A stretch of 64,000 nt of DNA, taken from assembly GCA_013398295.1 (NCBI GenBank), contig VZSF01009038.1, positions 119,084 through 183,083 on the forward strand, read 5' to 3'. Origin of the DNA: Chionis minor (Eukaryota > Chordata > Aves > Charadriiformes > Chionididae). Of the stretch, positions 11,389 to 21,895 are shown piece after piece; the stretch's first letter is position 1; every line of letters starts with the position of its first letter. A program made the translations under genes and the position numbers. Under the pieces are notes generated by a model. It ran no database searches, was not told the DNA's origin, and saw nothing but the letters and a program-made list of their open reading frames with translations.

Positions 11389-13192
11389 CTCAACAAATGT
11401 GAAGAAATTGGCCATCTTTGAGCTGGCCAAAGGAATAAAGAAGTGGAATATGTTTCACCACACTTTCTGTAACATGTTCCAATTTTTCCCCCCCCAAGCT
11501 GCATACATATGCTGATTTCTAAGTCAAGACTTGAAAGGACAATCATTTTTATAGCAATGCCAATGAAAGATCTAACAGTAACTTACTTTTTGGATGACTA
11601 AAGCAGAGCTATTTCAAGGGTAACTGAGGAACACAATCAGGAATGAATGAGTCCCAAGCTGTCTTAAGTAGAAGACATTTAGTGAAGAAAACAGCCCTAA
11701 CTAGAGCTGCAAGGAAATCTCTTTTCCTTTAGTTGCACCCCAAGAGTCTCTTGTCCACCAGTGGACACACTTCACATGCAGCGCTGAGCGGAATAGCTGC
11801 TGGAAGCACTAACAAACACGTGTCATTAACACAAAGCTCCGGCTGGGAGAAGTGATAGCCACAAACTGGAGACCTCCCAGCTCTCACTACCTTGCACTGC
11901 TGGAAGAAGAGGGAAGAACGGCCTGTCCAATTCCTGTTACATCAGGTTTGGGCAGAAAAAATTACATTGCTGCACCTAAAGCAAACCTGTTAACTACGGA
12001 AGAGAGTCTAATCCAAAATCCAAACTCTGGTCAGAGTCCATGACCCAAGATGAAATCCGAGATTAAAGGATGTTCGTGTAGTTTCCTTTCCCTGCCTCCA
12101 ACGCAAACCTTTGTGTCTTACCACGGAAGAGTTAGGAGCCACAGAACTTTACCTTACACAGCTTCTCCTTCCATCTGCCCTTCGAGAAGGGGACACCTTG
12201 TTCCCTCTTTCTTTCTGGGGACTTCAAGGAAAGCCAATTAATTCATTTTGCAGCACTGCATCTATAATAGCTTCCCTAAGAGTTGATGGTTACAGCCCTC
12301 CCAGGTATTGCTGTATTCGTACAGAGAGGACACGGACTCCTTTAGGAGTTGCACCTGCAGAAAATATTACCGACAAGAGAAGCCTCCCTCCCTTCCCCTG
12401 CCCAGCCACCCCACAGGACACTGGGGCCACCTGGGTCTCACCTGCAGCTCTACGCTGACAGACTAAGGCATCAGCAACCTGATTCGATCCATGTGATTAC
12501 AGGTCTTCTGCTCTTCCCAGTGCCTCTTTCTGTTATGCTGGGGGGGGTGAAGGAAGGGCCTGGGGGGAGACTGGTTGCCCATAGACCATTCCTCCCACAA
12601 GCACTACTCAAAGGTGTCCCACTGTCTGCTATCACTGCATAGAGTCCCTTCTCCTGGACTTTGTTATGTCCATAATTATTATTTATTATTACGGCATGCC
12701 AGACTTTTACATCTGGAGGTTACTGGGTGAAATCTAAGACCTTTGAAATTCACGTAACAATAATACTTAACATCCGGTACAGGTCTAGGACACGCAGAAC
12801 TCCATGAGAGACCACCTCAATCTTTCAGCCCCTCTTGCCACTCTGGTTTATTTCAGCTGGAATATACCAAAGTGCTCTAAAATTTTTCTCCTCTTCTGCC
12901 AATCCAACAATACATCCTCATTCCCACTTTTCTCAAAGAAAGGAGCCTGATGGCATCTACCATAAGGGAAAAAAACTACAGGAGGACCCAGAGCAGAGCA
13001 AATTCACAACGGGGGCACTCACGATCCATCAGCACAGCTCAGATATCAGCAAATAATCTTCAAACATCAACAAATATTTTCCGAGTGCGAGTCTGCTGAC
13101 TACTTGTCAGACTGAGAAAACATCAAAGCTCGATTGCAATTCTTTTGGAAACAGGACTTAGAGTATATTCTGAGGAAGTCTAAAAAGGTTGT

Positions 13193-13245
13193 GTATGTAT
13201 ATGTGCGTGTGGCCCTGTATATATATATAAATAATATCTATATAT
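13193..13245. repeat. TA/TG-rich low-complexity patch
   Basis: Interrupted TG, TA and ATATA runs including an uninterrupted TATATATATATA block. Probably a decayed dinucleotide microsatellite. Confidence 0.75.
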
Positions 13246-15839
13246 AAAAAGGCATGCCTGCTGCAAACATGCCTGCAGCTGCATTTTATAGATAACAGAA
13301 GCTGACTGAAATGTGGGAGTCAAACAGCCATTAAAATCAAGACAAGTCAAGTAAAAAAAATACCCGGCAGACACGTAAGGAAATTACAACACGGAAACGC
13401 CTCCCTCAGAGGATGATGATGGGTGAAGTTGTTGCAGGTAAAAATGCAGATGCTCATTGTGTGCTTTTTAAGCCCTATAGATAATCCCCAAACACAAGAG
13501 AAGAAGAAAAAGCAATCCAAGGTGACAAAGAAAATGTGACTGAGGAGCTCAGGGGAGAAGTGCCGTTATGGGCTACTGATATCTTTATGACATTTTTCCA
13601 ATCAGCTCCACAAACGAGACGCACATTATCACTGCAATTAAACCACTTTCCTATATTTCATTCAAACCATTTTTTCCCACAAAGCATACGTCTAGGGGGA
13701 TGTCTGAGTACACACTCAATAAAAAAAAAAATAATAACAACCAGACACACACAATCACCATCAGCAATTATCAGAGTATCACCTTCTTCTCAGTCCCATT
13801 AGCAACGCGCTGGCTGCTGCTCACACAACACATCCAGGTCTACAATTTTGAAGTGGAAGGGTCTAAAACCTATAAATTTGCTGAGTTTCGCAGGAATTAG
13901 GTACTTGCGTACCCTGGTGGGCAACGTCAAATGGTCTCAACTCCCAGGAACTGCTGGGGACACAATCGGTGTTCCGGTTTCTAGAGAAGTTGCTCTCTTG
14001 CTATCATCAAGCCTTTCTTGGAAAACCCTATTCATTCTCCTTGACCAATTGTGTCAGAAATAAAACCTTTTAACTAAAAATAGCTGGGCTGGACCTACTT
14101 GCTAATTTTAGAGGGTGCATTTGTGGAGCCATAATAAAAAGATCAGCGAGCAGCACAAATGTGCTTCGCTCGTGCTAATAACCCAGTAGAACATTACACA
14201 GAATGACAACCGTAAAATCACCCAACTACCTCTCTGTACTTAGCAAACAACCTGCTCTCCAGATAACATACATATTCACTTACAGCTCAAGATATCTATT
14301 TTTATGCACGGTCTTTGCAGAAAAATGAAAGTCTTAATTTGTCAACACTACAGGAATTTTTCATTACTTGATCCAAACAATATATTTCTAGCAAGCGTTC
14401 CCCTTGCGGTGCATCTAGGGCCAACTGCAGAGGATGCTACAGCAGCCACCGACTGAAATGATGCCCACCCCTTCCATTTTATGGGCAGAGGATGGTCCTC
14501 CCATCTTCTGCACCTACTCTCAGCCATCTCATACGCTTTCTGTGTTGACCAGAAGTCTGCAGTGAAAAGCCAGCCCTGGTGAGTCTTTCCATTGGAAGGG
14601 TTTGGCGTTGAATTCAGCCGAGCTACGGTTTCACCAGGCACGCTGCAAATCTGTCTTCAGGGCCGGGACAGCCACTAGTCTGTATTTTCTGATCATCCCA
14701 AAGTGCCAAATGATTTATTTAAAAATATCAGGAGAGGGGATTTCTGGTGGGATCTTGTGAAGCCCTCCAGGCGCATCGCCCAGACCATGGTGCACAGGGC
14801 AAGCTGGGCACCAAATGCAGGTCCCGTAGGAACAGTTGGCACCTCTTCAGCAAGGACCTATATTCAATGCCACCACCCCCTCCCATTGAAGTGCTTCTAG
14901 TTCCGAGTTGGTTCCCACCTGGCCAGCTTGAACAGGGAAGAGTCTGGGGTCATCAGAAAAAAAAGACAACAGATGCAATCCCACGGGAATTAGTTGGGAA
15001 GCAGAGATGAACTTTTTCCTTGATCATCAGTGAAAGTCACCCATGTCCTTGAGGTCGCAACCCACACTGCCATTTGACAGAAAGACCTCTTCTATTCCCT
15101 TCTAATAGATTTTATTTAAGAAAGGATGAGCGAGCAAATATGCACAAAGCAAGCACATTTCCAAGCTAATTTGAGATAGAACGGAACGATGATGAAATTG
15201 CGGTCATAATTAAGACTGAAACCAGTCAAATAGCTCTCAGCCGTTACACCACCAAATGAATACAACACGTAAACCAACCGAGTTATGAGGTTGAAAATGA
15301 AGAAGTTATTCAGCGTCAGCCTTGCTGTGGAAGCGTGCAAGAGAGGAAACAAATCTGTTAAATCTCAGGCCTGGCCAAAGGACTCCTCAAGCCGAATTCT
15401 GTCACACCTTCAGCACATTTGAGACCACCAGCGAAAACTACTCTCTGTTGAAATGTCTTCAGACCTACTCAAACACCGTCTAAGAATGCTTTTTTTTCCA
15501 GGAGAATTATTCCAGCCACTTTAGTATTTCACTAACTATCCTTCCTTAATAGTTTTGTTTGGGTTTATGTTTGTTAGGGGTTTTTTTCCAACTAAAACCA
15601 GAAAGAATAGTACACAACCATCCCTTGACCTCAAACTTCTAGGCCTTTGATACGCAGGAGCCTTTCTCATGATTAAGTCATGAAAGTTCTGGCAAGCACA
15701 GACGAAATTTGCCATGTTTCGTGTGCTGGAAAAGGCTGAATAAGTTCAGTCTGCCCCCTTGATGAGGTTAAGAAAAACTCCCAAAGTGTAAAAAGAGAAA
15801 GATTTCTAGAAGAAAACCCCCAAAAAAATACAATCTAGC

Positions 15840-15856
15840 AAAAAAAAAAAAAAAAA
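15840..15856. repeat. A17 homopolymer
   Basis: Seventeen consecutive A with no recognisable retroposon body on either side. Confidence 0.9.
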
Positions 15857-16060
15857 GAAATCAGCCTCCTAATTTGGTAAGACGCCCATGCCAGGCTGTG
15901 ATCCAACAGATTTGTGTATCCTTCGGAGGGACCTTGGCCGGGAGCAAAGTGCCCTCAGACCAGCCCCAGCGCTGACCTGCTGTCACAGCCCCGGACACAT
16001 CCCTCCACCCCCATTTCCTCCTGTGAACACCAGGAAATTGCTCTAAATTCCTTCTATAAA

Positions 16061-16462
16061 ACTTTTTGACATATGCAGACGAATCAGGCTACAGCGCCCA
16101 CAATACCGCTGTATTTAGCGCCGCGCTGATGGATGCCATTCCTAAAACACGGCATGTCTTTCAGTGTCCGGACTGCAACCGGACCTGCAGCTCGCTCTCC
16201 CGTAAATACGGACCATTCCCTAAAACAAGGACATTCAGCCTTGCTCACGTCAAACACCGAACTCTACAAACTCCGCAAAACGGCGACCTCCATGCCGCAT
16301 CCCACGCAGGCTCCCTACTTCTGCTTTCTCCGGCATTCCCAGCTCAAGACTGGAGCTCCCTGCAAGCAAACACCCAGGGAAAGCTGCTGGCAGTGTCATG
16401 CGCTACCGGAAAACACCTGCAGAAAGTTTCACTATCACAACGCGTCAGCGCTAGGGAATACA
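16061..16462. other. CpG-rich 5' flank of the 30-bp array
   Basis: This stretch contains many CpG steps (for example GCGCCGCGC near 16119-16127). It is the non-repetitive sequence leading into the array and ends at the N at 16463. One frame is open from here into the array, with a possible ATG at 16129. Its translation includes a CPDC pair, but I see no complete zinc finger or other domain. I do not call it coding. It could be part of a CpG-island promoter or first exon, but that is inference. Confidence 0.45.
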
Positions 16463-16463
16463 N
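16463..16463. other. Single ambiguous base (N) at array edge
   Basis: One N sits immediately before the first partial repeat unit. A lone N exactly at a repeat boundary is what a collapsed or unresolved assembly gap can look like, so the array may extend further left or unique sequence may be missing. Confidence 0.8.
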
Positions 16464-17410
16464 GCGAAAAGCCACAAACCTCCCAAAAAGGGGGCGAAAA
16501 GCCACAAACCTCCCAAAAAGGGGGCGAAAAGCCACAAACCTCCCAAAAAGGGGGCGAAAAGCCACAAACCTCCCAAAAAGGGGGCGAAAAGCCACAAACC
16601 TCCCAAAAAGGGGGCGAAAAGCCACAAACCTCCCAAAAAGGGGGCGAAAAGCCACAAACCTCCCAAAAAGGGGGCGAAAAGCCACAAACCTCCCAAAAAG
16701 GGGGCGAAAAGCCACAAACCTCCCAAAAAGGGGGCGAAAAGCCACAAACCTCCCAAAAAGGGGGCGAAAAGCCACAAACCTCCCAAAAAGGGGGCGAAAA
16801 GCCACAAACCTCCCAAAAAGGGGGCGAAAAGCCACAAACCTCCCAAAAAGGGGGCGAAAAGCCACAAACCTCCCAAAAAGGGGGCGAAAAGCCACAAACC
16901 TCCCAAAAAGGGGGCGAAAAGCCACAAACCTCCCAAAAAGGGGGCGAAAAGCCACAAACCTCCCAAAAAGGGGGCGAAAAGCCACAAACCTCCCAAAAAG
17001 GGGGCGAAAAGCCACAAACCTCCCAAAAAGGGGGCGAAAAGCCACAAACCTCCCAAAAAGGGGGCGAAAAGCCACAAACCTCCCAAAAAGGGGGCGAAAA
17101 GCCACAAACCTCCCAAAAAGGGGGCGAAAAGCCACAAACCTCCCAAAAAGGGGGCGAAAAGCCACAAACCTCCCAAAAAGGGGGCGAAAAGCCACAAACC
17201 TCCCAAAAAGGGGGCGAAAAGCCACAAACCTCCCAAAAAGGGGGCGAAAAGCCACAAACCTCCCAAAAAGGGGGCGAAAAGCCACAAACCTCCCAAAAAG
17301 GGGGCGAAAAGCCACAAACCTCCCAAAAAGGGGGCGAAAAGCCACAAACCTCCCAAAAAGGGGGCGAAAAGCCACAAAACCTCCCAAAAAGGGGGCGAAA
17401 AGCCACAAAC
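16464..17410. repeat. 30-bp minisatellite array, about 31.5 units, nearly zero divergence
   Basis: A 7-base partial unit at 16464-16470 is followed by 30 complete 30-bp units at 16471-17370. All are identical by eye. Then comes one 31-bp unit with an extra A at 17371-17401 and a final partial unit to about 17410. Each unit starts GCCACAAACC, has TCCC, then A5G5, and ends CGAAAA. It contains one CpG and three short A-tracts (A3, A5, A4) whose centres lie about 10, 11.5 and 8.5 bp apart around the cycle, close to one per helical turn. It also contains one G5 run per 30 bp on the plus strand. The period is ten codons with no stop in most frames, which explains the long apparent proteins on both strands. 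Uniformity implies very recent expansion, active homogenisation, or an assembly artefact. Confidence 0.98.
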
Positions 17411-17780
17411 TCTCCTGATTCCTTGGCCTAAAAAAATACTATTACAGGAATACATAACCCCATGGGCTTGTAAACGGCATTTGTATTTAGATGGGTAATT
17501 AAAAGCCGACGGACACAGCAGCCTCCCCGCACTGTAACGCCGGGGCAGGTTTCCCTTCGCCCTCCCCAGCCCGGCTGCGGCCAAGCCGCGCGCCCGCGAG
17601 AGTTGACATGTTATTAACGGCTCCATTAAAACAAACGGGAGCGCGTCCAAGCCACCAATTCCCAATCAATAGCGGCGTTTAAACGAAGACCTCTGCCGCG
17701 TGGACGGCAGCCAGAGCAGCGTGGCAGGGGGGCAACATCCCTGCCGCGGGGCGATGCCCGACTCGCATCTCCGCTCTGAG
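17411..17780. promoter_or_regulatory. CpG-rich segment next to the array
   Basis: Counting by eye gives about 28 CpG steps in 17521-17780, far above the surrounding DNA. Examples are CCGCGCGCCCGCGAG near 17586-17600 and GCCGCGGGGCG near 17743-17753. With the CpG-rich left flank of the array this makes a roughly 1.7-kb CpG-dense block with the repeat in its middle. It could be a CpG-island promoter for an unseen transcript. No TATA box position, start site or exon can be assigned from sequence alone. Confidence 0.4.
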
Positions 17781-18255
17781 CCAGAGAAAAGTTATTTAAA
17801 ATAAAAAATAAAAATAGCCCAGAAACCCACCCTGACATGCTGTGGAGGAATAATCGCCGTGGCGGAGTAGCATGGAGATGGATGCAGACAGTGTACAGGC
17901 TCTGGGATGCGATCCTGGCTCCGTGGGAGGCGGTGGCGGCGTTCCCATGCGCCCGGCTGGGGTCAGAGCTTCACCTCCCGCACTTTAAAGGATGGGATGT
18001 GGCAGCTCCAGGAGCTTCGCCTGCTCACTCTCCAGGCGGCACGTGCACCCCCTTCACATTATCTTGGGCTACCCCTTCCATTCCCAAAGGAAAGTGTCAG
18101 GGAAGTTTCCCATGCGGCTCTAAGAGCCCCAAACTGCTGTCCCTCATGCCACAACTTGGTTCTTCCAGCCAACGGTGCCACCTCCCACTTGCAGAGACAC
18201 ATCCAGGAGACGCAGCACAGGAGATGGCTCCATCTGCCCTCCCTGAGGAGCATCT
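17781..18255. other. Unique non-coding DNA
   Basis: A short interval between the CpG-rich block and the next CR1 piece. Open frames 17837-18265 (plus) and 17907-18260 (plus) overlap each other in different frames and show no recognisable domain. No RNA gene seen. Confidence 0.55.
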
Positions 18256-18545
18256 CATAGATTGACGGAATAGTTTGGATTGGAAAGGACCTTCAAGACC
18301 ATCCAGTCCCACCCCCCTGCCCTGGGCAGGGACACCTCCCACTACACCTGGTTGCTCCAAGCCCCGTCCAACCTGGCCTTGAACCTCCAGGGATGGGGCA
18401 GCCACAGCTTCTCTGGGCAACACTGGCCAGGGGCTCACCACCCTCACAGGCAACAATTTCTTCCTAATATCTCATCTAAATCTCCCCTCTGCCAGTCTGA
18501 AGCCGTTACCCCTAATCTTGTCACTACATGCCCTTGGAAAAAGTC
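18256..18545 (-). mobile_element. CR1 LINE 3' fragment
   Basis: Minus-strand CR1 3' end. On the plus strand the order is a decayed tail (CATAGATTGACGGAATAG), the 3' UTR block with CCTGGGCAGGGACACCTCCCA, GCAACAATTTCTTCC and the TCTCCCCTCTGCCAG block that encodes the end of the protein. It shares its 3' UTR type with 19204, 26273, 39036 and 40396. Only the last part of the protein remains, and it carries frame disruptions. Confidence 0.94.
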
Positions 18546-19203
18546 TTACAAAACACCTTCCATCCATGAGCTGTATGAACAGCTGCAATATGTTTGTTCT
18601 CCAGCGGTATGTTGAGGACCCCAGTAATCAGATACAAATTACCTCTTGCAGGGACAGTTCAACAACACACAGACGAGATGTGGATTCCTCCCAGGAGTCG
18701 GGGGGAGGAGGAAAAAAAAAGAAAAGAAAAAATCACACTGAACCCGTTTTGTGGCTGAAACTGCCCCAAATCCGGCTTTCCTTCCCTTCCCACTGCCTTG
18801 TGCCTCAACGAAATGAATAAATGCAACCTCCCAGCAGCATCCTGAGGATAAAATCCATACGTTTCTGCACAAAGGGTGTGCTGGGGATGACGGGTGCAGG
18901 CAAGCAGCATGGTTTGGGATAGCTGGTTTTGCTCCTTATGTATGGCAATTGCTCCCGCCCTACCCTCTGTACGTAGCTCAAAAAAAAAAAAGGCATGATT
19001 GTCCATTAAAAGGTAACCCCAGTCCTATGAACAACCTCAGGCAGCAACTGGATAACAGGAACCACATTTCCAAGTGCTTTGTGTCCCTCGACAGCTGCCT
19101 GGAGAGAAAAAGGCCTCTGCTCCTGCCCCAGCAGAGCACTATCCAGATGGAATCAAATGGACATTAACCATCACATAAAAGGGATAGTGGGGAGGTAATT
19201 AAA
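18546..19203. other. Unique non-coding DNA
   Basis: Contains A-rich runs at about 18713-18732 and 18980-18991. No gene or RNA recognised. The last bases lead directly into the truncated 5' end of the CR1 copy at 19204. Confidence 0.6.
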
Positions 19204-20168
19204 AAGTACTGGGACCAGTACTATTTAACGTCTTTGTTGGAGACATGGACAGTGGGATCGAGTGCACCCTCAGCAAGTTTGCCGATGACACCAAGCTCGG
19301 TGGCGCGGTTGACACACTGGAGGGAAGGGATGCCATCCAGAGGGACCTGGACAGGCTTGAGAGGTGGGCTAATGCAAATGGCATGAAGTTCAACCAAGCC
19401 AAGTGCAGAGTCCTACACCTGGGACGTGGCAATCCCAGGCATAAATACAGGCTGGGCAGAGAATGGCTGGAGAGCAGCCCTGAGGAGAAGGACTTGGGAG
19501 TGCTCATGGATGAGAAGCTCAACATGAGCCGGCAGTGCGCGCTGGCAGCCCAGAAAGCCAACCGTATCCTGGGTTGCATCAAAAGAAGCGTGGCCAGCAG
19601 GGCACGGGAGGTGATTCTCCCCCTCTACTCTGCGCTTGTGAGACCCCACCTGGAGTACTGTGTCCAGCTCTGGAGTCCTCAACATAGAAAGGACATGGAA
19701 CTGTTGGAACAGGTCCAGCGAAGGGCCACTAAGATGATTAGAGGGATGGAGCACCTCTCCTATGAGGACAGGCTGAGAGAGCTGGGGCTGTTCAGCCTGG
19801 AGAAGAGAAGGCTCCGGGGAGACCTGATAGCAGCCTTTCAGTATCTGAAGGGAGCCTACAGGAGAGCTGGAGAGGGACTCTTTGTCAGGAAGTCTAGTGA
19901 TAGGACAAGGGGTAATGGTTTTAAATTGGAAGAGGGGAGATTTAGATTAGATATTAGGAAGAAGTTCTTTACTGTGAGGGTGGTGAGGCACTGGAACAGG
20001 TTACCCAGGGAAGTTGTGGAGGCCCCATCCCTGGAAGTGTTTAAGGCCAGGCTGGATGGGGCTTGGAGCAACCTGCTCTAGTGAGAGGTGTCCCTGCCCA
20101 TGGCAGGGGGGTTGGAACTTGATGATCTTTAAGGTCCCTTCCAACTCTAACCATTCTATGATTCTATG
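19204..20168 (+). mobile_element. CR1 LINE, best preserved copy, 5' truncated
   Basis: Plus-strand CR1 with an uninterrupted frame from about 19206 to the TAG at 20079-20081. It begins inside the reverse-transcriptase domain at [10 protein letters not shown]. The catalytic motif FADD is intact at 19278-19289, followed by [25 protein letters not shown], the thumb-like [16 protein letters not shown] block, [22 protein letters not shown] and [18 protein letters not shown] near the C terminus. A short 3' UTR of 87 bp ends in two perfect ATTCTATG octamers at 20153-20168, the expected CR1 terminus. The endonuclease domain, ORF1 and the N-terminal part of the polymerase are missing, so the copy is not autonomous. 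The intact frame argues that it is younger than most other copies here. No clear target-site duplication is visible, as is normal for CR1. Confidence 0.98.
19206..20081 (+). pseudogene. CR1 reverse transcriptase C-terminal fragment (open)
   Basis: This is the coding part of the CR1 copy above: 291 codons up to the stop, or 278 if counted from the internal ATG at 19245. Visible parts are the end of the palm with FADD (two metal-binding aspartates at codons 19284 and 19287), a following segment with RYRLG-type motifs seen here as HKYRLGREW, and the conserved C-terminal region typical of the CR1 clade. It lacks the endonuclease and the first polymerase motifs, and it has no promoter of its own. 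It is a pseudogene fragment in spite of its open frame. Confidence 0.93.
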
Positions 20169-21744
20169 AAAAATACTCTTTAGACTATGAAATTTACTAC
20201 AGTTTGCAATAACATCAAGGTGCTGTCGCACACCGTGTGCCCACTCCGGGCCAAAGCTGACTTTATCCCCACTCCCAGGATTATTCCCTAAAGCAGACCA
20301 GGACTAGGGCGTTTGAAAGGGCAGGTGCCCTTGTGAATTACAATTGATTAGCACTCCACCAAATTAAAAGCACAACAAAACCAAAACCTGGATCATTAAC
20401 TAATTTGCTGTCAGAGCAAACCGAGCTGTGCTACGTTATACCCCTCCTTCAGCAAAGAACAGAGATTTTTAAAGCATCAGCCCCACACACACATAGAGAG
20501 AGCACGTGTGACCCTTCCACTAGCCCACTGGTCTTTGTCTCCTCCTTTTGCCAAAAAGCAGCAAGTCCTGGTTTGCATCTCCAACGGTCGTTAATCATCT
20601 TCTGCTGACTTTGTTCAACGGAACATTAAACCACTCAAACTTGAGCAGCGCTCCTTTACGCGCCGAGGCATCCTTCCTTGTCATCGGCCAAGGGTGAGCA
20701 GTTCGGCTGGCAACCGAAGTTAAACAAAGCAACAGGAAGGTTTTCAGGTAGGCAGAACATAATGGACCACGCTGGATTTGGGCCAAATTACCAGAAGTGA
20801 CCCTACCGCGTTCCTAAATTGCCATCTGGTCCCACAAGAGCAAACAGCACACTCATCTTCCAGGCCAGAGCGAAATGGATGGCGTATAGCCTGCACTTAA
20901 CTTGCAATTAAATTTTCAGTGGCTAATGAAGCGTTACTGCAAACATAAGCACCCGTGTTCCTTGTCTTGGCAACAAAGAGAGGGAGAAGTGCCTCTTCGG
21001 AGGGTCTCCAGGGGAAAAGCCCATTAGAGAGGTGGCTTTCAGGGACATCCTTTCACTGGCTTAGATAGGGGTGGTGACTTCACCAGCTGAAGGTGGAAAA
21101 GGGTGGTTGCTCAGTTGGGGTTGGACCTCTCGTTTTCTCAGCTGGCCCTGACTGAGAGATCTCACACATCTCGAGCTTAAATACTCAAGCACAAAGAAAT
21201 CCTGGAGGACTACTGGAGTAAACTTTGGATGGACGTCAACCTGACGGCAGTTTGCTGCACAGAGTACCTTCACATTTATAACACACGCACTCCAGCACTC
21301 CCAGCAAAGCTACGCAGCCCACCCATAATGATGGGTTTTCTCTTTCCTGCAACCCCTGTAGACCCTACCTGGCCTGGAGCAGACCTTCCTGCCCCTCCTA
21401 CACAGCTCGGCAGCCACCCCAGAAGTAGCATAGCTCCAACAGGGGCTTCCCAAACTGAGCCAGAGCTGCTGGGAAAGCCACCACCAGCTCTGGCTGGCAG
21501 CACCGAGGTGCTGTGAAAACCTGGTTGTGGGCAACGCCAGCAGGTCTGAACTGGGCACAAAGAAGGGGCTGATCCAGATGGAAGAAACATCTTGGCTTTT
21601 TCCAAGATCGGCATGCTAAATATTTCCTTTTTTTTTTTTTTTTTTTTTCCCCTCAGGTCTCATCCTGCAAGATAAAGTAACTGGAATTGAGACCAATTAA
21701 TCTCTGAAATGTCCTGTCAAAAATTCGGCAAATACCAGATTTTC
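20169..21744. other. Unique non-coding DNA with T21 run
   Basis: No gene recognised. A T21 run lies at 21628-21648. The AT-rich part at about 20330-20400 and 20895-20945 has several TAAT/ATTA words, but no known element can be named. Overlapping open frames at 21229-21614 on both strands look like chance. Confidence 0.6.
21628..21648. repeat. T21 homopolymer
   Basis: Twenty-one consecutive T followed by C4. Simple sequence lying about 100 bp before an N at 21745. Confidence 0.9.
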
Positions 21745-21745
21745 N
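21745..21745. other. Single ambiguous base (N) at the edge of a CR1 fragment
   Basis: The N is followed at once by CR1 sequence (TGGTGGAATTGCCGTCCC) that would normally continue upstream into the reverse-transcriptase coding part. As at 16463, the N coincides with a repeat edge and probably hides a gap. Confidence 0.8.
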
Positions 21746-21895
21746 TGGTGGAATTGCCGTCCCTGGAGGTATTTAAAAGCCGGGCAGACGTGGTGCTGAG
21801 GGACATGGGTTAGGGGTGGTTTTGGCATAGGTTTATGGTTGGACTGGATGGTCTTGAAGGTCTCTTCCAACCCAAGTGATTCTATGATTCAATGA
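21746..21895 (+). mobile_element. CR1 LINE 3'-terminal fragment
   Basis: Plus-strand CR1 from the codons for [13 protein letters not shown] to the tail. The 3' UTR holds GAGGGACATGGGTTAGGGG and GGTTGGACTGGATGGTC, and the end reads GTGATTCTATGATTCAATG, with two tail octamers, the second mutated. Its left end is the N at 21745, so its true 5' extent is unknown. It is the sister type of 2528 and 5921. Confidence 0.95.

Larger units (their letters stand above)
11389..16060. other. AT-rich unique non-coding DNA
   Basis: No gene or mobile element recognised over about 4.7 kb. It holds a TA-rich low-complexity patch at about 13193-13245, an A-run near 13720-13731 and an A17 run at 15840-15856. Open frames are short, with none over 120 codons. 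Confidence 0.6.

Noticed and set aside
16180..16225. Possible zinc finger from the CPDC pair in the array's left flank
   Set aside because: Only one cysteine pair is present, with no correctly spaced histidines and no repeated finger.
16066..17418. 450-residue plus-strand repeat protein (and its overlapping frames)
   Set aside because: Openness comes from a 30-bp unit without stops. Most frames on both strands are open, the listed start is TTG not ATG, and the frame contains an N.
19205..19222. Inverted repeat AGTACTGG-GA-CCAGTACT as a transposon end
   Set aside because: It arises from the CR1 codons for VLGPVL at the truncation point together with one or two flanking bases.
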